Assembly (NCBI RefSeq): GCF_014287475.1
Contig: NZ_JACOPF010000001.1
Span: 1,798,001 to 1,862,000 of the forward strand
Length of the DNA: 64,000 nucleotides
Direction of reading: 5' to 3'
Origin: Mediterraneibacter hominis
GTDB lineage: Bacteria; Bacillota; Clostridia; Lachnospirales; Lachnospiraceae
The notes beneath the pieces were generated by a model. It did no database searches. It saw only the letters and a list, made by a program, of their open reading frames with translations, and was not told where the DNA came from. Below, one piece after another: positions 8,397-18,657 of this stretch (positions within the stretch are counted from its first letter, which is position 1; every line of letters starts with the position of its first letter). The position numbers were made by a program, and so were the translations under genes.

Positions 8397-8427
8397 ATCA
8401 TAAATCCTGGAGTATACTCTAAGTCAA
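8397..8427 (-). promoter_or_regulatory. MerR/AdhR-type promoter of the alcohol dehydrogenase
   Basis: On the minus strand TTGACT (8427-8422) and TATGAT (8402-8397) are 19 bp apart. The dyad GAGTATACTC (8410-8419) sits inside the spacer. An extended spacer with a central GAGT-N-ACTC dyad is the hallmark of promoters activated by DNA distortion by MerR-family proteins, including AdhR-like aldehyde sensors. Confidence 0.75.
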
Positions 8428-8540
8428 TACCTATAAAATAAAAAATCTCTGAAAACCATTTCTCTTTCCTCATACTATTCGAATAGAACAATACTACATA
8501 CCTGTTTTAAGTGTACTTTTGTGGTATGCAAGAATTATCT

Positions 8541-9050
8541 TTATACCTTCTTCCTTGTCAAGAAAATCCCAATAATTGCACCGATAAAGATAACCGGCGC
8601 CACCCTGACAAACAGCCATTCCAATGAATGAAAAGCCACTCCCAAGACAGCAATTTCCGGGTCACTGTAATCCCAACCCAAATATGGACTGTTTATTACT
8701 GTTAGAACTGTAAAAATTGCTATTATAGCCATACACAAGGAGATAAGCAGCCAATGAAGGAGCTTTCTTCTCATAATTTTCCTTTGTGCCAGTTGTAAGT
8801 TTATTACCTCTAGTTTTTCGGAAATCGCTTTTAAATTATTCGCCTCTGTATCTGCAACAGTTTCTCCAAGCAACGTGCTTACAGGTGTTTCAAGCGCTTC
8901 CGATATGGAAACCAACATATCAGAGTCGGGAACTGACAAGCCTTGCTCCCATTTAGAGATAGTTTGCCGTACCACATTCAGCTTAACAGCAAGTTGCTGC
9001 TGTGAAAGTCCTTTTGATTTTCTGATTGCTTTAATATTTTCATTTAACAT
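8541..9050 (-). CDS. XRE-family regulator with C-terminal membrane segments
   Basis: A 169-residue protein: a Cro/C1-type HTH at residues 1-60 (ENIKAIRKSKGLSQQQLAVK, then RQTISKWEQG), a short linker, and two hydrophobic segments near the C-terminus (LLISLCMAIIAIFTVLTVI and VAPVIFIGAIIGIFL). It is probably a membrane-tethered DNA-binding protein. I place the start at ATG 9050, preceded by AAGGAGA, rather than 31 codons upstream. It stands alone between the alcohol dehydrogenase and a broken Fic gene. Its targets are unknown. Confidence 0.85.
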   Translation of the reverse strand: MLNENIKAIRKSKGLSQQQLAVKLNVVRQTISKWEQGLSVPDSDMLVSISEALETPVSTLLGETVADTEANNLKAISEKLEVINLQLAQRKIMRRKLLHWLLISLCMAIIAIFTVLTVINSPYLGWDYSDPEIAVLGVAFHSLEWLFVRVAPVIFIGAIIGIFLTRKKV

Positions 9051-9174
9051 TCGGATAGTCTCCTTCCAATAGATTATCTCCATTGTAGACAGAACTGCCC
9101 GTTGATGCAAGCAATGTATTTTAACATTGAGTAAAATACTCATTTTTTTGTATTTCTCATTATTCTAAAAATAA

Positions 9175-9200
9175 GAGGTGTCGCAATTTGCTAACACCTC
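9175..9200 (-). terminator. Hairpin downstream of the Fic remnant
   Basis: GAGGTGT (9175-9181) pairs with ACACCTC (9194-9200). On the minus strand it is followed by TTATTTTT, so it could end transcription of the Fic remnant and perhaps of the lysS operon upstream. Confidence 0.5.
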
Positions 9201-9313
9201 AGTATTTCTCAATATTTTCATTGCAAGTTTCCGCCCATAAAGGCTTTTTGGTTCACTCTACTTATCCAGCTAATCAGCACTCTCTTTACATTTCCAAGAA
9301 GTTTTCCTTTAAA

Positions 9314-9964
9314 TTACTTTTTGAATTTATATTTTCCTTTTCCGTGACCGGATACCGGTTCAATAATGTCTGCCTGCACCAGATTGGAAAGAAGTTTGGA
9401 AGCACCAGAACCTTTCAGCTCAAGAAGTTCCATAACTGCACTTCTTCCAAAAACTTCATCAAAACCAAACTTCTCAAAAAGTCTATGGATATGGACTGTC
9501 GTTTTTGCTGAGAAATCGCTATCTTTTTCGGAAAGTACACTTTCAATATCCACTTTTTTGTCTTGAATGTCCACTTTTTCATTCTCAATATCCACTTTTA
9601 TATTTCCAATGTCCACTTTTTCTTCATTCAAAAGTTCACTTATGTGAAGATTTCGATTGTGAAGTTCATTTTTCTCATTCAAAAGCAGGTTTCTAAGAAA
9701 CGCTTCCAGATATTCTGTCGTTTCGTGAATACCTTTTTGCAGGTTCGTGTAGTTTGCACGAACAAGTGCATTTCTGAAATACCATGCATTTTCTGCAAAA
9801 ATATCATTTGTTGCAGAAAAGCCAAGTGTCCTCAAATATTTGATGAAGAACACTGCCGTCGTTCTCGTATTACCTTCGCCAAAGATATGGATTTGCGTTT
9901 CCGTCCATTCAGAAAATGAGCAATCCCAATTGGGATTGCCCACTTGTCCTGCAAAATGATACAT
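9314..9964 (-). pseudogene. Truncated Fic-family gene with heptapeptide repeats
   Basis: The 216-residue frame starts inside a Fic domain. It contains FGEGNTRTTAVFFIKYLRTL, the adenylylation loop (family HPFxxGNGRT-like; here the His is followed by Ile instead of Pro). The helices that normally precede the motif are absent, and the 22 residues before it look non-native. After the Fic remnant, KVDI recurs four times at seven-residue spacing, then comes a winged-helix-like C-terminus. ATG 9964 lacks a good ribosome binding site. I read it as a 5'-truncated gene joined to the lysS 3' flank; a short expressed protein cannot be excluded. Confidence 0.65.
9920..9939. repeat. 20-bp perfect palindrome at the Fic truncation point
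   Basis: GCAATCCCAA followed by TTGGGATTGC is self-complementary over 20 bp. It lies where the Fic reading frame loses family similarity, about 40 bases past the lysS stop. It could mark a rearrangement junction or be part of the lysS terminator. Confidence 0.5.
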
Positions 9965-9976
9965 CCTTACATCACT

Positions 9977-11914
9977 TTAATAGAGTTTCGCACCTGCCGG
10001 AATCCTGTCGTCCACCATCAGCAGATTCAATCCCTCTTTGCCGTCTTCCTCGTGTACTGCTGAAATCAGCATACCCTCGGAATCAATTCCCATCATCTTC
10101 CGCGGCGGCAGGTTTACGATAGCGATACAAGTCTTTCCAACCAGTTCTTCCGGCTCGTAATACTCGTGAATCCCGCTTAAAATCGTGCGTTTGCGGTCTG
10201 TTCCGTCGTTCAGCGTAAACTTCAAAAGCTTCTTTGACTTCGGAACCGCCTCGCAATCTTCTATCTTCACAGCACGGAAATCTGACTTGCTAAAAGTATC
10301 AAAATCCACCATTTCTTCAAACAGCGGCTCAACTTTCACATTGGAAAAATCAATTTTTTCCGCCGTCTTTTCTTCTACAACAACTTTTTCACCCTGTGCT
10401 TCGTTGTTCGCTGCATTCTTCGCAGCGCCCTGTGACTTCATTGTCGGGAATAAAAGCACATCTCTTATTGCCGCAGAATCTGTCATCAGCATACACATTC
10501 TGTCAATTCCGAATCCGATTCCCCCGGTAGGCGGCATACCGATTTCCAGTGCATTTAAGAAGTCTTCATCTGTTGTATTTGCTTCTTCGTCTCCCTGCGC
10601 CAGCAGTTCTTCCTGCGCCTTAAAGCGCGCTCTCTGATCGATCGGATCGTTTAACTCAGAATAAGCGTTTGCCATCTCCCACCCATTCATAAAGAATTCA
10701 AAACGTTCCACATACTCTGGATTCTCTGGTTTCTTCTTTGTAAGCGGTGAAATTTCAATCGGATGATCCATTACAAATGTCGGCTGAATCAAATGCTCCT
10801 CTGCAAATTCTTCAAAGAATAGTGAAAGTATATCTCCCTTTTTATGGCGTTCTTCAAATTCAACATGATGTTCCTGTGCAAGTGCTCTTGCCTGGTCTAA
10901 CGTCTCTACCTCGTTCCAGTCCACACCCGCGTATTTTTTTACTGCGTCTACCATTGTAATTCTCTCAAACGGTTTTCCTAAATCCATCTCTACACCGTTG
11001 TAGACAATCGTAGTTGTTCCGAGTACCTCCTGTGCCACATGACGGTACAGATTTTCTGTCAAATCCATCATACCGTTATAATCTGTATATGCCTGGTACA
11101 GCTCCATCAAAGTAAATTCTGGATTATGTCTGGTATCCAGTCCCTCATTCCGGAACACTCTGCCGATCTCATAGACTCTTTCCAAGCCGCCGACGATCAA
11201 GCGTTTTAAATACAGCTCCAGGGAAATACGCAGTTTAAAGTCTTCATCCAGCGCATTAAAGTGAGTCTCAAAGGGCCTTGCCGCTGCTCCTCCCGCATTG
11301 CTGACCAGCATAGGTGTTTCTACTTCCATAAATCCTTCTTTGTCCAGATAACGGCGGATAGCGCTTAGAATCTTGGAGCGCTTGATAAATGTATCCTTCA
11401 CATCTGGATTCATGATCAGATCCACATATCTCTGACGATAACGGACATCCGTGTTCGTCAGCCCGTGGAACTTCTCTGGCAATATCTGAAGACTTTTGGA
11501 GAGCAGTGTAACAGAGGACGCGTGAATCGATATTTCTCCTGTTTTTGTCTTAAATACTTCACCTACAATACCAATCACATCGCCTACATCCATTTTTTTG
11601 AACTCTTTGTAATTCTCTTCTCCCACACTGTCTCTTGCAACATAGGACTGGATGTTTCCCTTTAAATCCTGGAGATTACAGAAAGATGCTTTTCCCATCA
11701 CACGTTTGGACATCATGCGTCCGGCGATGGAAACCTGTTTTCCTTCCAGCTCGTCGTACTTATCTTTAATCTCCTGGCTGTGGATTGTCTGCTCATATTT
11801 TGTGATAGCAAATGGATCTTTTCCGTTTGTCTGAAGTTCCGCTAACTTCTCACGGCGCACCTTTCTTAACTGGTTCAAATCTGGTTCCTGTACATTATTC
11901 TGCTGTTTGGACAC
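9977..11914 (-). CDS. lysS: Lysyl-tRNA synthetase with C-terminal tRNA-binding domain
   Basis: Class II LysRS, 645 residues. An OB-fold anticodon domain is followed by the catalytic core with motif 2 ([15 protein letters not shown]) and motif 3 ([18 protein letters not shown]). After residue 530 or so comes an added domain of about 110 residues ([20 protein letters not shown] to [11 protein letters not shown]) of the Trbp111/MetRS-C tRNA-binding type, making it longer than the roughly 500-residue standard enzyme. I choose GTG 11914, preceded by AAAGGAG, over a TTG nine codons upstream. It is last in the block that begins with the patatin-ArgF gene and follows greA by a short gap. Confidence 0.95.
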   Translation of the reverse strand: MSKQQNNVQEPDLNQLRKVRREKLAELQTNGKDPFAITKYEQTIHSQEIKDKYDELEGKQVSIAGRMMSKRVMGKASFCNLQDLKGNIQSYVARDSVGEENYKEFKKMDVGDVIGIVGEVFKTKTGEISIHASSVTLLSKSLQILPEKFHGLTNTDVRYRQRYVDLIMNPDVKDTFIKRSKILSAIRRYLDKEGFMEVETPMLVSNAGGAAARPFETHFNALDEDFKLRISLELYLKRLIVGGLERVYEIGRVFRNEGLDTRHNPEFTLMELYQAYTDYNGMMDLTENLYRHVAQEVLGTTTIVYNGVEMDLGKPFERITMVDAVKKYAGVDWNEVETLDQARALAQEHHVEFEERHKKGDILSLFFEEFAEEHLIQPTFVMDHPIEISPLTKKKPENPEYVERFEFFMNGWEMANAYSELNDPIDQRARFKAQEELLAQGDEEANTTDEDFLNALEIGMPPTGGIGFGIDRMCMLMTDSAAIRDVLLFPTMKSQGAAKNAANNEAQGEKVVVEEKTAEKIDFSNVKVEPLFEEMVDFDTFSKSDFRAVKIEDCEAVPKSKKLLKFTLNDGTDRKRTILSGIHEYYEPEELVGKTCIAIVNLPPRKMMGIDSEGMLISAVHEEDGKEGLNLLMVDDRIPAGAKLY

Positions 11915-11981
11915 TGCTTTTCTCCTTTCTTTATATGCCAATTCAGCCCCCTGTAAAAGGAGGCTGGATTCGAAAAATTCT

Positions 11982-12467
11982 TTACATGGAACGGCTGATA
12001 TCCAGCACTTTATACTGAATAATTCCTGCCTGTGTCTCTACGTCCACTGTCTCTCCGACCCTCTTGCCTAACAGCGCCTGTCCAACCGGAGATTCATTGG
12101 AAATCTTCCCTTCCAGGCTGTTTGCTTCCGTAGAACCGACAATTTTAAATTCCATCTCTTCATCATACGTAATATCGAATACTTTTACCTTGCACCCTAC
12201 ATTAATCTTGTCAAAGTCAACTTCATCTTCAACGACGACCTCTGCGTTTTTCAGAATACCTTCCAGTTCTTCAATCCTCGCCTCGATGTCTCTTTGTTCA
12301 TCCTTCGCAGCATCATATTCCGCATTCTCAGACAAGTCTCCCTGCTCTCTCGCCTCTTTGATTTTCTGTGCAACTTCTTTTCGTTTGACTACTTTCAGAG
12401 TCTCAAGCTCATCCTCCAGAGCTTTCAGTCCCGCATAAGTAAGCAGCCTTTTCTTTGCCTCTGCCAT
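11982..12467 (-). CDS. greA: Transcription elongation factor GreA
   Basis: A 161-residue GreA, normal length. The N-terminal coiled coil that enters the RNA polymerase secondary channel carries the acidic tip region [20 protein letters not shown]. The C-terminal FKBP-like domain ends with [11 protein letters not shown]. It rescues backtracked polymerase by stimulating transcript cleavage. It lies between dusB and lysS on the same strand. Confidence 0.97.
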   Translation of the reverse strand: MAEAKKRLLTYAGLKALEDELETLKVVKRKEVAQKIKEAREQGDLSENAEYDAAKDEQRDIEARIEELEGILKNAEVVVEDEVDFDKINVGCKVKVFDITYDEEMEFKIVGSTEANSLEGKISNESPVGQALLGKRVGETVDVETQAGIIQYKVLDISRSM

Positions 12468-12602
12468 TGTTACCTTTGCTCCCTTTCTTTCCAGTATTTT
12501 TGTTATATGTTATAATAAAATTTTCTCTCCTGCGCTTACTTGTCAGAAGAGGCTGTCATTCTTTTCAATTATATTTCACAATTTCAATATTATAACCAAT
12601 CC

Positions 12603-13562
12603 CTATAATGATGTCAAGAGATTTACCAACTCTTCATAGGACTCTACTTTATTAATCTTCTCACGCAGCCTGGCTGCACCGTGAAGTCCCCTCGTATACC
12701 ATGCCACATGCTTTCTCATCTCCCGGATTCCGGTATAATCTCCTTTGTACTTAATTTGAAGCGCCGCATGTCTTAGCATTGTTTCTTTTACTTCGTTTAC
12801 ATTCGGACGCGACGGAATCTCTCCCGTTTTTTCATAGGCGGTTAATTCTGAAAAAATCCAGGGATTTCCCTGTGCGCCTCTGGCAACCATCACTGCGTCA
12901 CAGCCGGTAGCCTGCTGCATACTGACCGCTTTCTCGGCTGATGTGACGTCTCCATTTCCAATTACGGGAATACGCACTGCTTCCTTCACCTTCCGTATGA
13001 TTTCCCAATCAGCCTTTCCACTGTAATACTGCTCTCTTGTCCTTCCGTGAACCGCCACTGCTGAAGCGCCGGCTTCTTCTATAATCCTGGCAATCTCGAC
13101 TGCATTGACATGTGCCTCGTCAAATCCTTTTCTTATCTTAACTGTAACTGGTTTTTCAATCGCTTTCACTGTCGCGCTGACAAGCTCGTACACCCGTTTC
13201 GGCTCTTTCATCAAGGCAGAGCCTTCTCCATTTTTCACTACCTTTGGTACCGGACAACCCATATTGATATCCAGAATGGAAAAAGGGCGTTCTTCAATCC
13301 GCTTTGCCATCTCGCTGACAATCTTTGGTTCGGAGCCGAATAACTGTAGAGAAACTGGAGTCTCATTCGGGTGAATGGTCAGAAGGCTTTCTGTATTCTT
13401 GTTATTATATAATATTCCTTTTGCACTGATCATCTCCATACACAAAAGACCCGCGCCCTTTTCTTTGCAGAGCAAGCGAAATGGCAGGTCTGTCACGCCT
13501 GCCATCGGTCCCAGTATATAACAGTTGTCAAGCTTTACATTTCCGATTGTGAACTGTTTCAT
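12603..13562 (-). CDS. dusB: tRNA-dihydrouridine synthase (DusB type)
   Basis: A 319-residue FMN-dependent dihydrouridine synthase with a TIM barrel then a helical tRNA-recognition domain. Visible motifs are GPMAGVTDLPFR, DINMGCPVPKVVKNGEGSAL with the catalytic cysteine, VAVHGRTREQYYSG and IPVIGNGDVTS. It reduces uridine in the tRNA D-loop using NADPH. It follows coaX by 13 bases. Only a weak purine-rich site precedes ATG 13562, consistent with translational coupling. Confidence 0.95.
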   Translation of the reverse strand: MKQFTIGNVKLDNCYILGPMAGVTDLPFRLLCKEKGAGLLCMEMISAKGILYNNKNTESLLTIHPNETPVSLQLFGSEPKIVSEMAKRIEERPFSILDINMGCPVPKVVKNGEGSALMKEPKRVYELVSATVKAIEKPVTVKIRKGFDEAHVNAVEIARIIEEAGASAVAVHGRTREQYYSGKADWEIIRKVKEAVRIPVIGNGDVTSAEKAVSMQQATGCDAVMVARGAQGNPWIFSELTAYEKTGEIPSRPNVNEVKETMLRHAALQIKYKGDYTGIREMRKHVAWYTRGLHGAARLREKINKVESYEELVNLLTSL

Positions 13563-13575
13563 CTCTATTATCCCA

Positions 13576-14346
13576 TTATTTCTTATTTTTATTATAAATC
13601 AGTCTCAGCCCATTGAGCGTCAACTGCGGAACATAGGCATCAATACTGTCTGTCGATTCGGCGATAATCTTTCCCAGCCCTCCAGTAGCAATCACCATAA
13701 GCGACTCATACGGCGCTTCTTCCTTTATCCTCTGTATAATGTACTCCGTCTGTCCGATTGCCCCGTATACAAGCCCCGCCTGCATACTGCTAATGGTCTC
13801 TTTCGCCAGTATCGATTTCGGCTTTTTGATTTCCACTGCCGGAAGCATCGCGGTGACGCCCCACAAGGAACGTCCCGCCGTCTCAATCCCCGGCGCCGTA
13901 ATACCTGCCTCAAATGTTCCCTCCGGTCCGATCAAGTCATATGTCGTTGCTGTGCCAAAGTCCACTACTATGACTGCGCCCTTGGCAATCTCATATCCTG
14001 CCACCGCGTCCACGATCCGGTCTGGACCGATTTCCTTCGGGTTCTCCGTTACGATACGGATCCCCGTCTTAATACCAGCCGATACAACAAGTGGCTTTAC
14101 TTCCAGATATTTAATGATTCCGTTTGTCAGAGAATGCATAATATCCGGCACTACAGATGCGATTATTACCGCGTGGATGTCCTTTGGCGATATATTCCTG
14201 TGTTCCAGTATCCCACAGATTGTAAATCCATATTCATCTGATGTCCGCGCCTGTTTCGTCGTCATGCGAAACGTCCCGATCAGAACCTCACCCGCAAATA
14301 CGCCCATTGTAATATTGGTATTCCCTACGTCAATCGTCAGCAGCAT
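13576..14346 (-). CDS. coaX: Type III pantothenate kinase
   Basis: A 256-residue CoaX of the ASKHA fold. [12 protein letters not shown] is the phosphate-1 loop, [12 protein letters not shown] the phosphate-2 region, [18 protein letters not shown] the pantothenate site, and ATGGLGKII lies near the end. It performs the first step of coenzyme A synthesis and belongs to the class insensitive to CoA feedback. I choose ATG 14346, six bases after AAGGAGG; the start then overlaps the 3' end of the DUF6145-like gene by 17 bases. An earlier in-frame ATG at 14370 lacks such a site. Confidence 0.96.
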   Translation of the reverse strand: MLLTIDVGNTNITMGVFAGEVLIGTFRMTTKQARTSDEYGFTICGILEHRNISPKDIHAVIIASVVPDIMHSLTNGIIKYLEVKPLVVSAGIKTGIRIVTENPKEIGPDRIVDAVAGYEIAKGAVIVVDFGTATTYDLIGPEGTFEAGITAPGIETAGRSLWGVTAMLPAVEIKKPKSILAKETISSMQAGLVYGAIGQTEYIIQRIKEEAPYESLMVIATGGLGKIIAESTDSIDAYVPQLTLNGLRLIYNKNKK

Positions 14347-14701
14347 TTTCTTCCTCCTTGAACTCTTCACCTAGATAAAAAATCTTAAAAAACAGTTCTA
14401 ATGATTCGAACAGCTCTACTTTCGTCTGCTGCAGCTCTTTTATTTTCAGCACACTGCCAATCTCATCAAATGTAAAGTCGTTCTCCTCATGGTCTACTTT
14501 CAATTCCAGATTCCCATCCTCATCAAACACGAGCAGAAGAATTCCTCCCACGTCCTCTGTGTACAGCACACACATAATTTGAAGCTCCTGCTTGATTTCC
14601 TCCGGCAGAGCGTCAAACTCTGGATTCAAATAAAATTTCTGTTCATAAGCGCTCGCTGCGCACAATACAATTTCTTCCTCCATCTGTTTTCCTTCCCGCA
14701 T
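14330..14701 (-). CDS. Conserved Lachnospiraceae protein (DUF6145-like)
   Basis: A small acidic protein of 123 residues, or 117 from the ATG at 14683. It has no signal peptide, membrane segment or catalytic motif that I recognise. The pattern [15 protein letters not shown], then [20 protein letters not shown] and [15 protein letters not shown] matches what I recall of DUF6145, found in this position between birA and coaX in Lachnospiraceae. Function unknown. It overlaps coaX and follows birA by 17 bases, so it is part of the same transcript. Confidence 0.7.
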   Translation of the reverse strand: MREGKQMEEEIVLCAASAYEQKFYLNPEFDALPEEIKQELQIMCVLYTEDVGGILLLVFDEDGNLELKVDHEENDFTFDEIGSVLKIKELQQTKVELFESLELFFKIFYLGEEFKEEENAADD

Positions 14702-14718
14702 GCCTTCTCTTTTTTTCC

Positions 14719-15699
14719 TTATACATACCCATAGACTCCTCTGACAGACACCTCTCCGGCATATATGACCTCCTGCGTGCCATCTTGTCTGCGCACCAGA
14801 AGCTCTCCTGACGGATTGATGCCCAGTGCATACGCCTTGTATGTTTCCTTTACTCCCAGAATCCGTACTTCCCGGTTCCGGTTTACAAGCAGCCTGTTGT
14901 ATTCTTCCTGGAGCAAAGATAAGTCCTTCGTCTCCATAAATTTTGCATAATATATCTCATAAAAGCGCATAATTTCTGCAATCACAAGTGCCCGCTTCAC
15001 CGTGTTGCCAGTTTCCAGAAAAAGGGAGGTAGCCGTATCTTTGATCTCTTCCGGGAACTGCTCAATATTGACATTGATTCCAATTCCCGTCACAACATAA
15101 TTGATGTAGTCTATCTCCGTACTCATCTCTGTCAGAATACCTGCCAGCTTTTTGCCATTTACCACAATATCATTGGGCCATTTAATCTGAATCTCCAGCC
15201 CTGTGCAAGTTTTCAGCGCCTTCGCCACAGCACACGCTGCCACCAGTGTCAGCATAGGCGCCTTTACCGGAGAAATATCTGGCTTTAAAAGCAAGGACAT
15301 ATAAATGCTTCTACCTGGTGAAGATGCCCATGTTCTGCCGCGCCTGCCCTTCCCAGCGCTCTGCATATCTGCCACAGCCAGCGTCCCATGTGGTGCTCCT
15401 TCTTCTCCCAAAAGTTTTGCCCGTATATTCGTAGAATCTGTCTCTGCATAATAAACAATATTCTGTCCTGCCCATTCTGTGTGAACCAGACTTTTCAGTT
15501 CTTCTTCTGTCATCACATCTGGACTGTCAATGATCCGGTATCCACGGTTTCTGACCGCTTCCACTTGGTACCCTTCTTCTTTTAACTGTCCAATCACCTT
15601 CCACACTGCGGTTCTGGAAACTCCAAATTTCTCGCAGAGCTGCTGTCCTGACACATAGCCGTCATTCTCCCGCAGCATTTTTAAAATTTCCGCTTTCAC
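14719..15699 (-). CDS. birA: Biotin protein ligase / biotin repressor BirA
   Basis: A 326-residue bifunctional BirA. The N-terminal winged HTH (VSGQQLCEKFGVSRTAVWKV) binds biotin operon operators. The catalytic domain has the biotinyl-5'-AMP loop GKGRRGRTWASSPG and KWPNDIVVNGKKLAGIL. A short SH3-like C-terminal domain follows. The start is GTG 15699, six bases after GGGTGAG. It biotinylates carboxylase carrier domains. It lies directly after the patatin-ArgF gene and before DUF6145. Confidence 0.96.
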   Translation of the reverse strand: MKAEILKMLRENDGYVSGQQLCEKFGVSRTAVWKVIGQLKEEGYQVEAVRNRGYRIIDSPDVMTEEELKSLVHTEWAGQNIVYYAETDSTNIRAKLLGEEGAPHGTLAVADMQSAGKGRRGRTWASSPGRSIYMSLLLKPDISPVKAPMLTLVAACAVAKALKTCTGLEIQIKWPNDIVVNGKKLAGILTEMSTEIDYINYVVTGIGINVNIEQFPEEIKDTATSLFLETGNTVKRALVIAEIMRFYEIYYAKFMETKDLSLLQEEYNRLLVNRNREVRILGVKETYKAYALGINPSGELLVRRQDGTQEVIYAGEVSVRGVYGYV

Positions 15700-15734
15700 A
15701 AGTTCTCACCCTGGCTTTGCAATCTTCTTATTTC

Positions 15735-17819
15735 TTACAATGTAGCCATCATCACTGCCTTGATGGTGTGCATACGATTTTCCGCTTCATCAAACACTTT
15801 TGATTTTTCCGACTCAAATACCTCGTCCGTCACTTCCATATCTTGAATACCGAAGCGTTCTCCCATTTCTTTTCCGATTTTTGTCTTTAAGTCGTGGAAG
15901 GCAGGCAGGCAGTGCAGGAAAATCGCTTCCTCCTTTGCATTTTCCATAACTTCCATCGTGACTTTGTACGGCGCCAGTTCACGAATACGTTCCTCCCACA
16001 CTTCATCCGGCTCTCCCATGGACACCCAGACATCCGTATAGATCACATCCGCATCCCTTGTCCCGGCTTGCACATCCTCTGTCAATGTAATGGTAGCTCC
16101 ACTTTCCTTTGCATATCCTCTGCACAGGTTTACCAGCTCCTCATTCGGGAAATATTTTTTTGTCGTACATGCCACAAAGTGCATCCCCATCTTCGCACAG
16201 GCGATCATAAGAGAATTACCCATATTAAATCTGGCATCTCCCATATAAACCAGCTTTATTCCTTTTAATGTTCCGAAATTCTCACGGATTGTAAGAAGAT
16301 CTGCCAGCATTTGTGTAGGATGGTACTCATTCGTCAGTCCGTTCCACACCGGAACTCCTGCATATTTTGCCAATTCCTCCACAATCTCCTGACCGAATCC
16401 GCGGTATTCAATCCCGTCGTACATCCGTCCGAGCACACGCGCCGTATCTTCGATACTCTCTTTTTTCCCAATCTGAGAACCTGACGGATCCAGGTAGGTT
16501 GTCCCCATTCCCATATCATGCGCCGCCACTTCAAAAGCACAGCGAGTTCTCGTACTAGTCTTTTCAAAAATCAGCGCGATATTCTTTCCTTTATAGTGAT
16601 CGACTGGAATTCCGTTTTTCTTTTTCTCTTTTACATCAGCCGCCAGATCCAACAGATACGTGATTTCCTCCTGTGTAAAGTCCTTCAGTGTCAAAAAATT
16701 TCTTCCTTTTAAATTCATCTTTTTGTCCTCTCCTACATCTATAAATACATGTGTAAAACGCGGCAGATTCACTTTATCCGCCAGCGCTTCATATCTCTCT
16801 TTTACAATCCCGCCCAGCGTATCTACCGTATAAATCTGATACTTTGGCACACGCAGCAGCTTCGCGCTCGCCTCCAGCATAGCCAAGTACAGCTCTTTGT
16901 CTGTAAATCCAATCGGCAGCTTCAACACAAATGCCATTTCCGCCTTTTCTCTGTCTGAAATGCTGCTCATTTTTTCATTATACCATATTTCTTCATGGTT
17001 CTGTTCCAGATAATATATAAATCCTTCCAGACCATACAACATCCTTTTGGCATCATAATATCCTATCTTTAAATTCTGCCGACTCCTTTTCCCATCAAAT
17101 TCTATAATGCTTCCTAAGCGTACCCTCGGCCCGATCTCATAGACCTCGCTGTCCTTTGGCATTTTCACCCTGGGCACTCTTCCCGGCCCGTAGATCCGGA
17201 TTTCAATAATATCCGTATATCCTCTTTTTACAAGAGAATGAAGCGGCACATTGTTGACGACTCCGCCGTCGATATACCGCTTGCCATGCAGCTTTTCGTT
17301 CTTGAAGCCAAGCAGATAGGCGCTTGCCAACAAGAAATCCTCCAGCATGCCTTCCGGAATATCTTCTATGCTCAAATCCAGCTCTTTCATATCTGTAAGA
17401 GAGAAGGTCAGCAAGCAGAACTCTTTTCCAGAGTGTCGTATCTTCTCCTCATCCACCATCTCGTGAATCAGACGGCGAAGCGGGGTGATGTCCACACCGC
17501 CTTCTGAAAGTGTACTCCATACCTCTGAGATGACATCCCCGATCTTCCGCTTTCCAGCGAAGAGTTCCTCCATCCATCTGTCATCCACATCCATTACTTT
17601 CGAGAAGGTCATCTCACTCCATATTTTTTCTGCATTTTCTATATCATCCATACAGATAAGCGCACCGTTTAACGCCCCTACAGAAGTGCCTGCCACCGCA
17701 TTGATTTTCACTCCGGCTTCTTTCAACGCCTTCCATGCTCCGATCTGATAGGCCCCGCGTGCTCCCCCGCCGTCTAAAACAATCCCGTACTCCTTTGTCA
17801 AATCCAATAATGGCTCCAT
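15735..17819 (-). CDS. argF: In-frame fusion of patatin-like phospholipase and ornithine carbamoyltransferase
   Basis: One uninterrupted 694-codon frame encodes two proteins. Residues 1-367 are a patatin: [12 protein letters not shown] oxyanion loop, nucleophile Ser46 in GTSVG and Asp184 in IDGG, the Ser-Asp dyad of a lipid acyl hydrolase. From Met368 (ATG 16718) a complete ArgF begins: carbamoyl-phosphate motif STRTR, then HPTQ, VSMGEP and HCLP, converting ornithine and carbamoyl phosphate to citrulline. GGAGAGG lies eight bases before that internal ATG, so free ArgF could also be made. AGAGGTGAGG precedes ATG 17819. The fusion may be real or a lost stop codon; both halves look intact. Confidence 0.9.
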   Translation of the reverse strand: MEPLLDLTKEYGIVLDGGGARGAYQIGAWKALKEAGVKINAVAGTSVGALNGALICMDDIENAEKIWSEMTFSKVMDVDDRWMEELFAGKRKIGDVISEVWSTLSEGGVDITPLRRLIHEMVDEEKIRHSGKEFCLLTFSLTDMKELDLSIEDIPEGMLEDFLLASAYLLGFKNEKLHGKRYIDGGVVNNVPLHSLVKRGYTDIIEIRIYGPGRVPRVKMPKDSEVYEIGPRVRLGSIIEFDGKRSRQNLKIGYYDAKRMLYGLEGFIYYLEQNHEEIWYNEKMSSISDREKAEMAFVLKLPIGFTDKELYLAMLEASAKLLRVPKYQIYTVDTLGGIVKERYEALADKVNLPRFTHVFIDVGEDKKMNLKGRNFLTLKDFTQEEITYLLDLAADVKEKKKNGIPVDHYKGKNIALIFEKTSTRTRCAFEVAAHDMGMGTTYLDPSGSQIGKKESIEDTARVLGRMYDGIEYRGFGQEIVEELAKYAGVPVWNGLTNEYHPTQMLADLLTIRENFGTLKGIKLVYMGDARFNMGNSLMIACAKMGMHFVACTTKKYFPNEELVNLCRGYAKESGATITLTEDVQAGTRDADVIYTDVWVSMGEPDEVWEERIRELAPYKVTMEVMENAKEEAIFLHCLPAFHDLKTKIGKEMGERFGIQDMEVTDEVFESEKSKVFDEAENRMHTIKAVMMATL

Positions 17820-17878
17820 AACCTCACCTCTGTTGGTAGTATACTATATATCTGTATAAAAATACAATCAAAACACCT

Positions 17879-18469
17879 CTATTTCTTCTTCCTTCCATAC
17901 TGCCGGCAGATGAGAAATTCCAGATAATCCACTGTCTTTTCCGCTGTCTCCTTTAACCAGATTCTCCCATTTTCCTTTGGATTGATACTATAATTATAAA
18001 TGGCGCCCCTGCAAAACTCTAATATTTCCCATGTGAGCTTTGCACAATCACAACTTGAATCCATAGCCTGAATCTGCTTTTTTAAGAGTTGGAACACCTC
18101 CCGTTCCTCACTGAAAAAATAATCGTCAAAATAAGAAAGATGGCACATATATATGTGTCTGGTAAACGAGATGTTATCAAAATCAACCATATCATACAAA
18201 TGATAAACAATATCATATATATTTTTCCTTGCATCTTCTGACAATTTCAGATTATGAAACACCTGATCAGCCGACCGATATATATTTAAAACACATTCTT
18301 CTTTACATGAAAAGTATAAATAAAACGTCCCTATGGAAATATCAGCATCTTTACATATTTCCCTGATCGTTATTTTATCGAGAGATTTTTTCTGTACAAG
18401 CTTCTCGATGGAAACTAAAATCTGCTCTTTTGTAGATTGTGCTTTAAGCATGTGCAAAGGGTTTGGCAT
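17879..18469 (-). CDS. TetR-family transcriptional regulator
   Basis: A 196-residue TetR protein. The HTH is KITIREICKDADISIGTFYL-YF near residues 33-55, followed by a variable ligand-binding domain. ATG 18469 is preceded by GAGGG at a slightly long spacing. It is divergent from the flavin oxidoreductase at 18658, and two adjacent palindromes between them overlap that gene's promoter, so it very probably represses the reductase and itself. The ligand, perhaps the reductase substrate, is unknown. Confidence 0.9.
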   Translation of the reverse strand: MPNPLHMLKAQSTKEQILVSIEKLVQKKSLDKITIREICKDADISIGTFYLYFSCKEECVLNIYRSADQVFHNLKLSEDARKNIYDIVYHLYDMVDFDNISFTRHIYMCHLSYFDDYFFSEEREVFQLLKKQIQAMDSSCDCAKLTWEILEFCRGAIYNYSINPKENGRIWLKETAEKTVDYLEFLICRQYGRKKK

Positions 18470-18540
18470 TTTATATGATCCCTCTTTCTTTTTAAAGTAT
18501 TTTTAATATACATGAATCCGTGTGAAAAGTCAAAAATCGC

Positions 18541-18569
18541 TTGAAGGAACGCTTCTTTTATGTTATTAT
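18541..18569 (+). promoter_or_regulatory. Promoter of the flavin oxidoreductase
   Basis: TTGAAG (18541-18546), 17-bp spacer, TATTAT (18564-18569). The operators begin at the last base of the -10 and cover the start site. Confidence 0.7.
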
Positions 18570-18593
18570 GAACGTGTTCAGTGAACGCGTTCA
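18569..18593. promoter_or_regulatory. Tandem TetR operators
   Basis: TGAACGTGTTCA (18569-18580) and TGAACGCGTTCA (18582-18593): two TGAAC-N2-GTTCA palindromes with centres 13 bp apart. Their position over the start site of the plus-strand promoter, between tetR and its probable target, supports repression. Confidence 0.8.
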
Positions 18594-18657
18594 CACCAAA
18601 CCTAAAACATATCATATACCCTGATCAAGTATATGGTTTATTAAGGAGAAAGTAAGT

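Noticed and set aside
9175..9200. CRISPR-like short repeats around 9.12-9.24 kb (TATTTCTCA occurs twice)
   Set aside because: Only two imperfect copies with irregular spacing; one is part of a terminator-like hairpin.
11942..11981. Possible T-box leader or extra promoter before lysS
   Set aside because: The gap from greA is only about 67 bases and shows no T-box consensus; lysS is read from the upstream operon.
13525..14241. 238-codon plus-strand frame opposite coaX
   Set aside because: Antisense shadow of coaX and dusB, whose products have complete family motifs; long antisense frames are also seen opposite other genes here.
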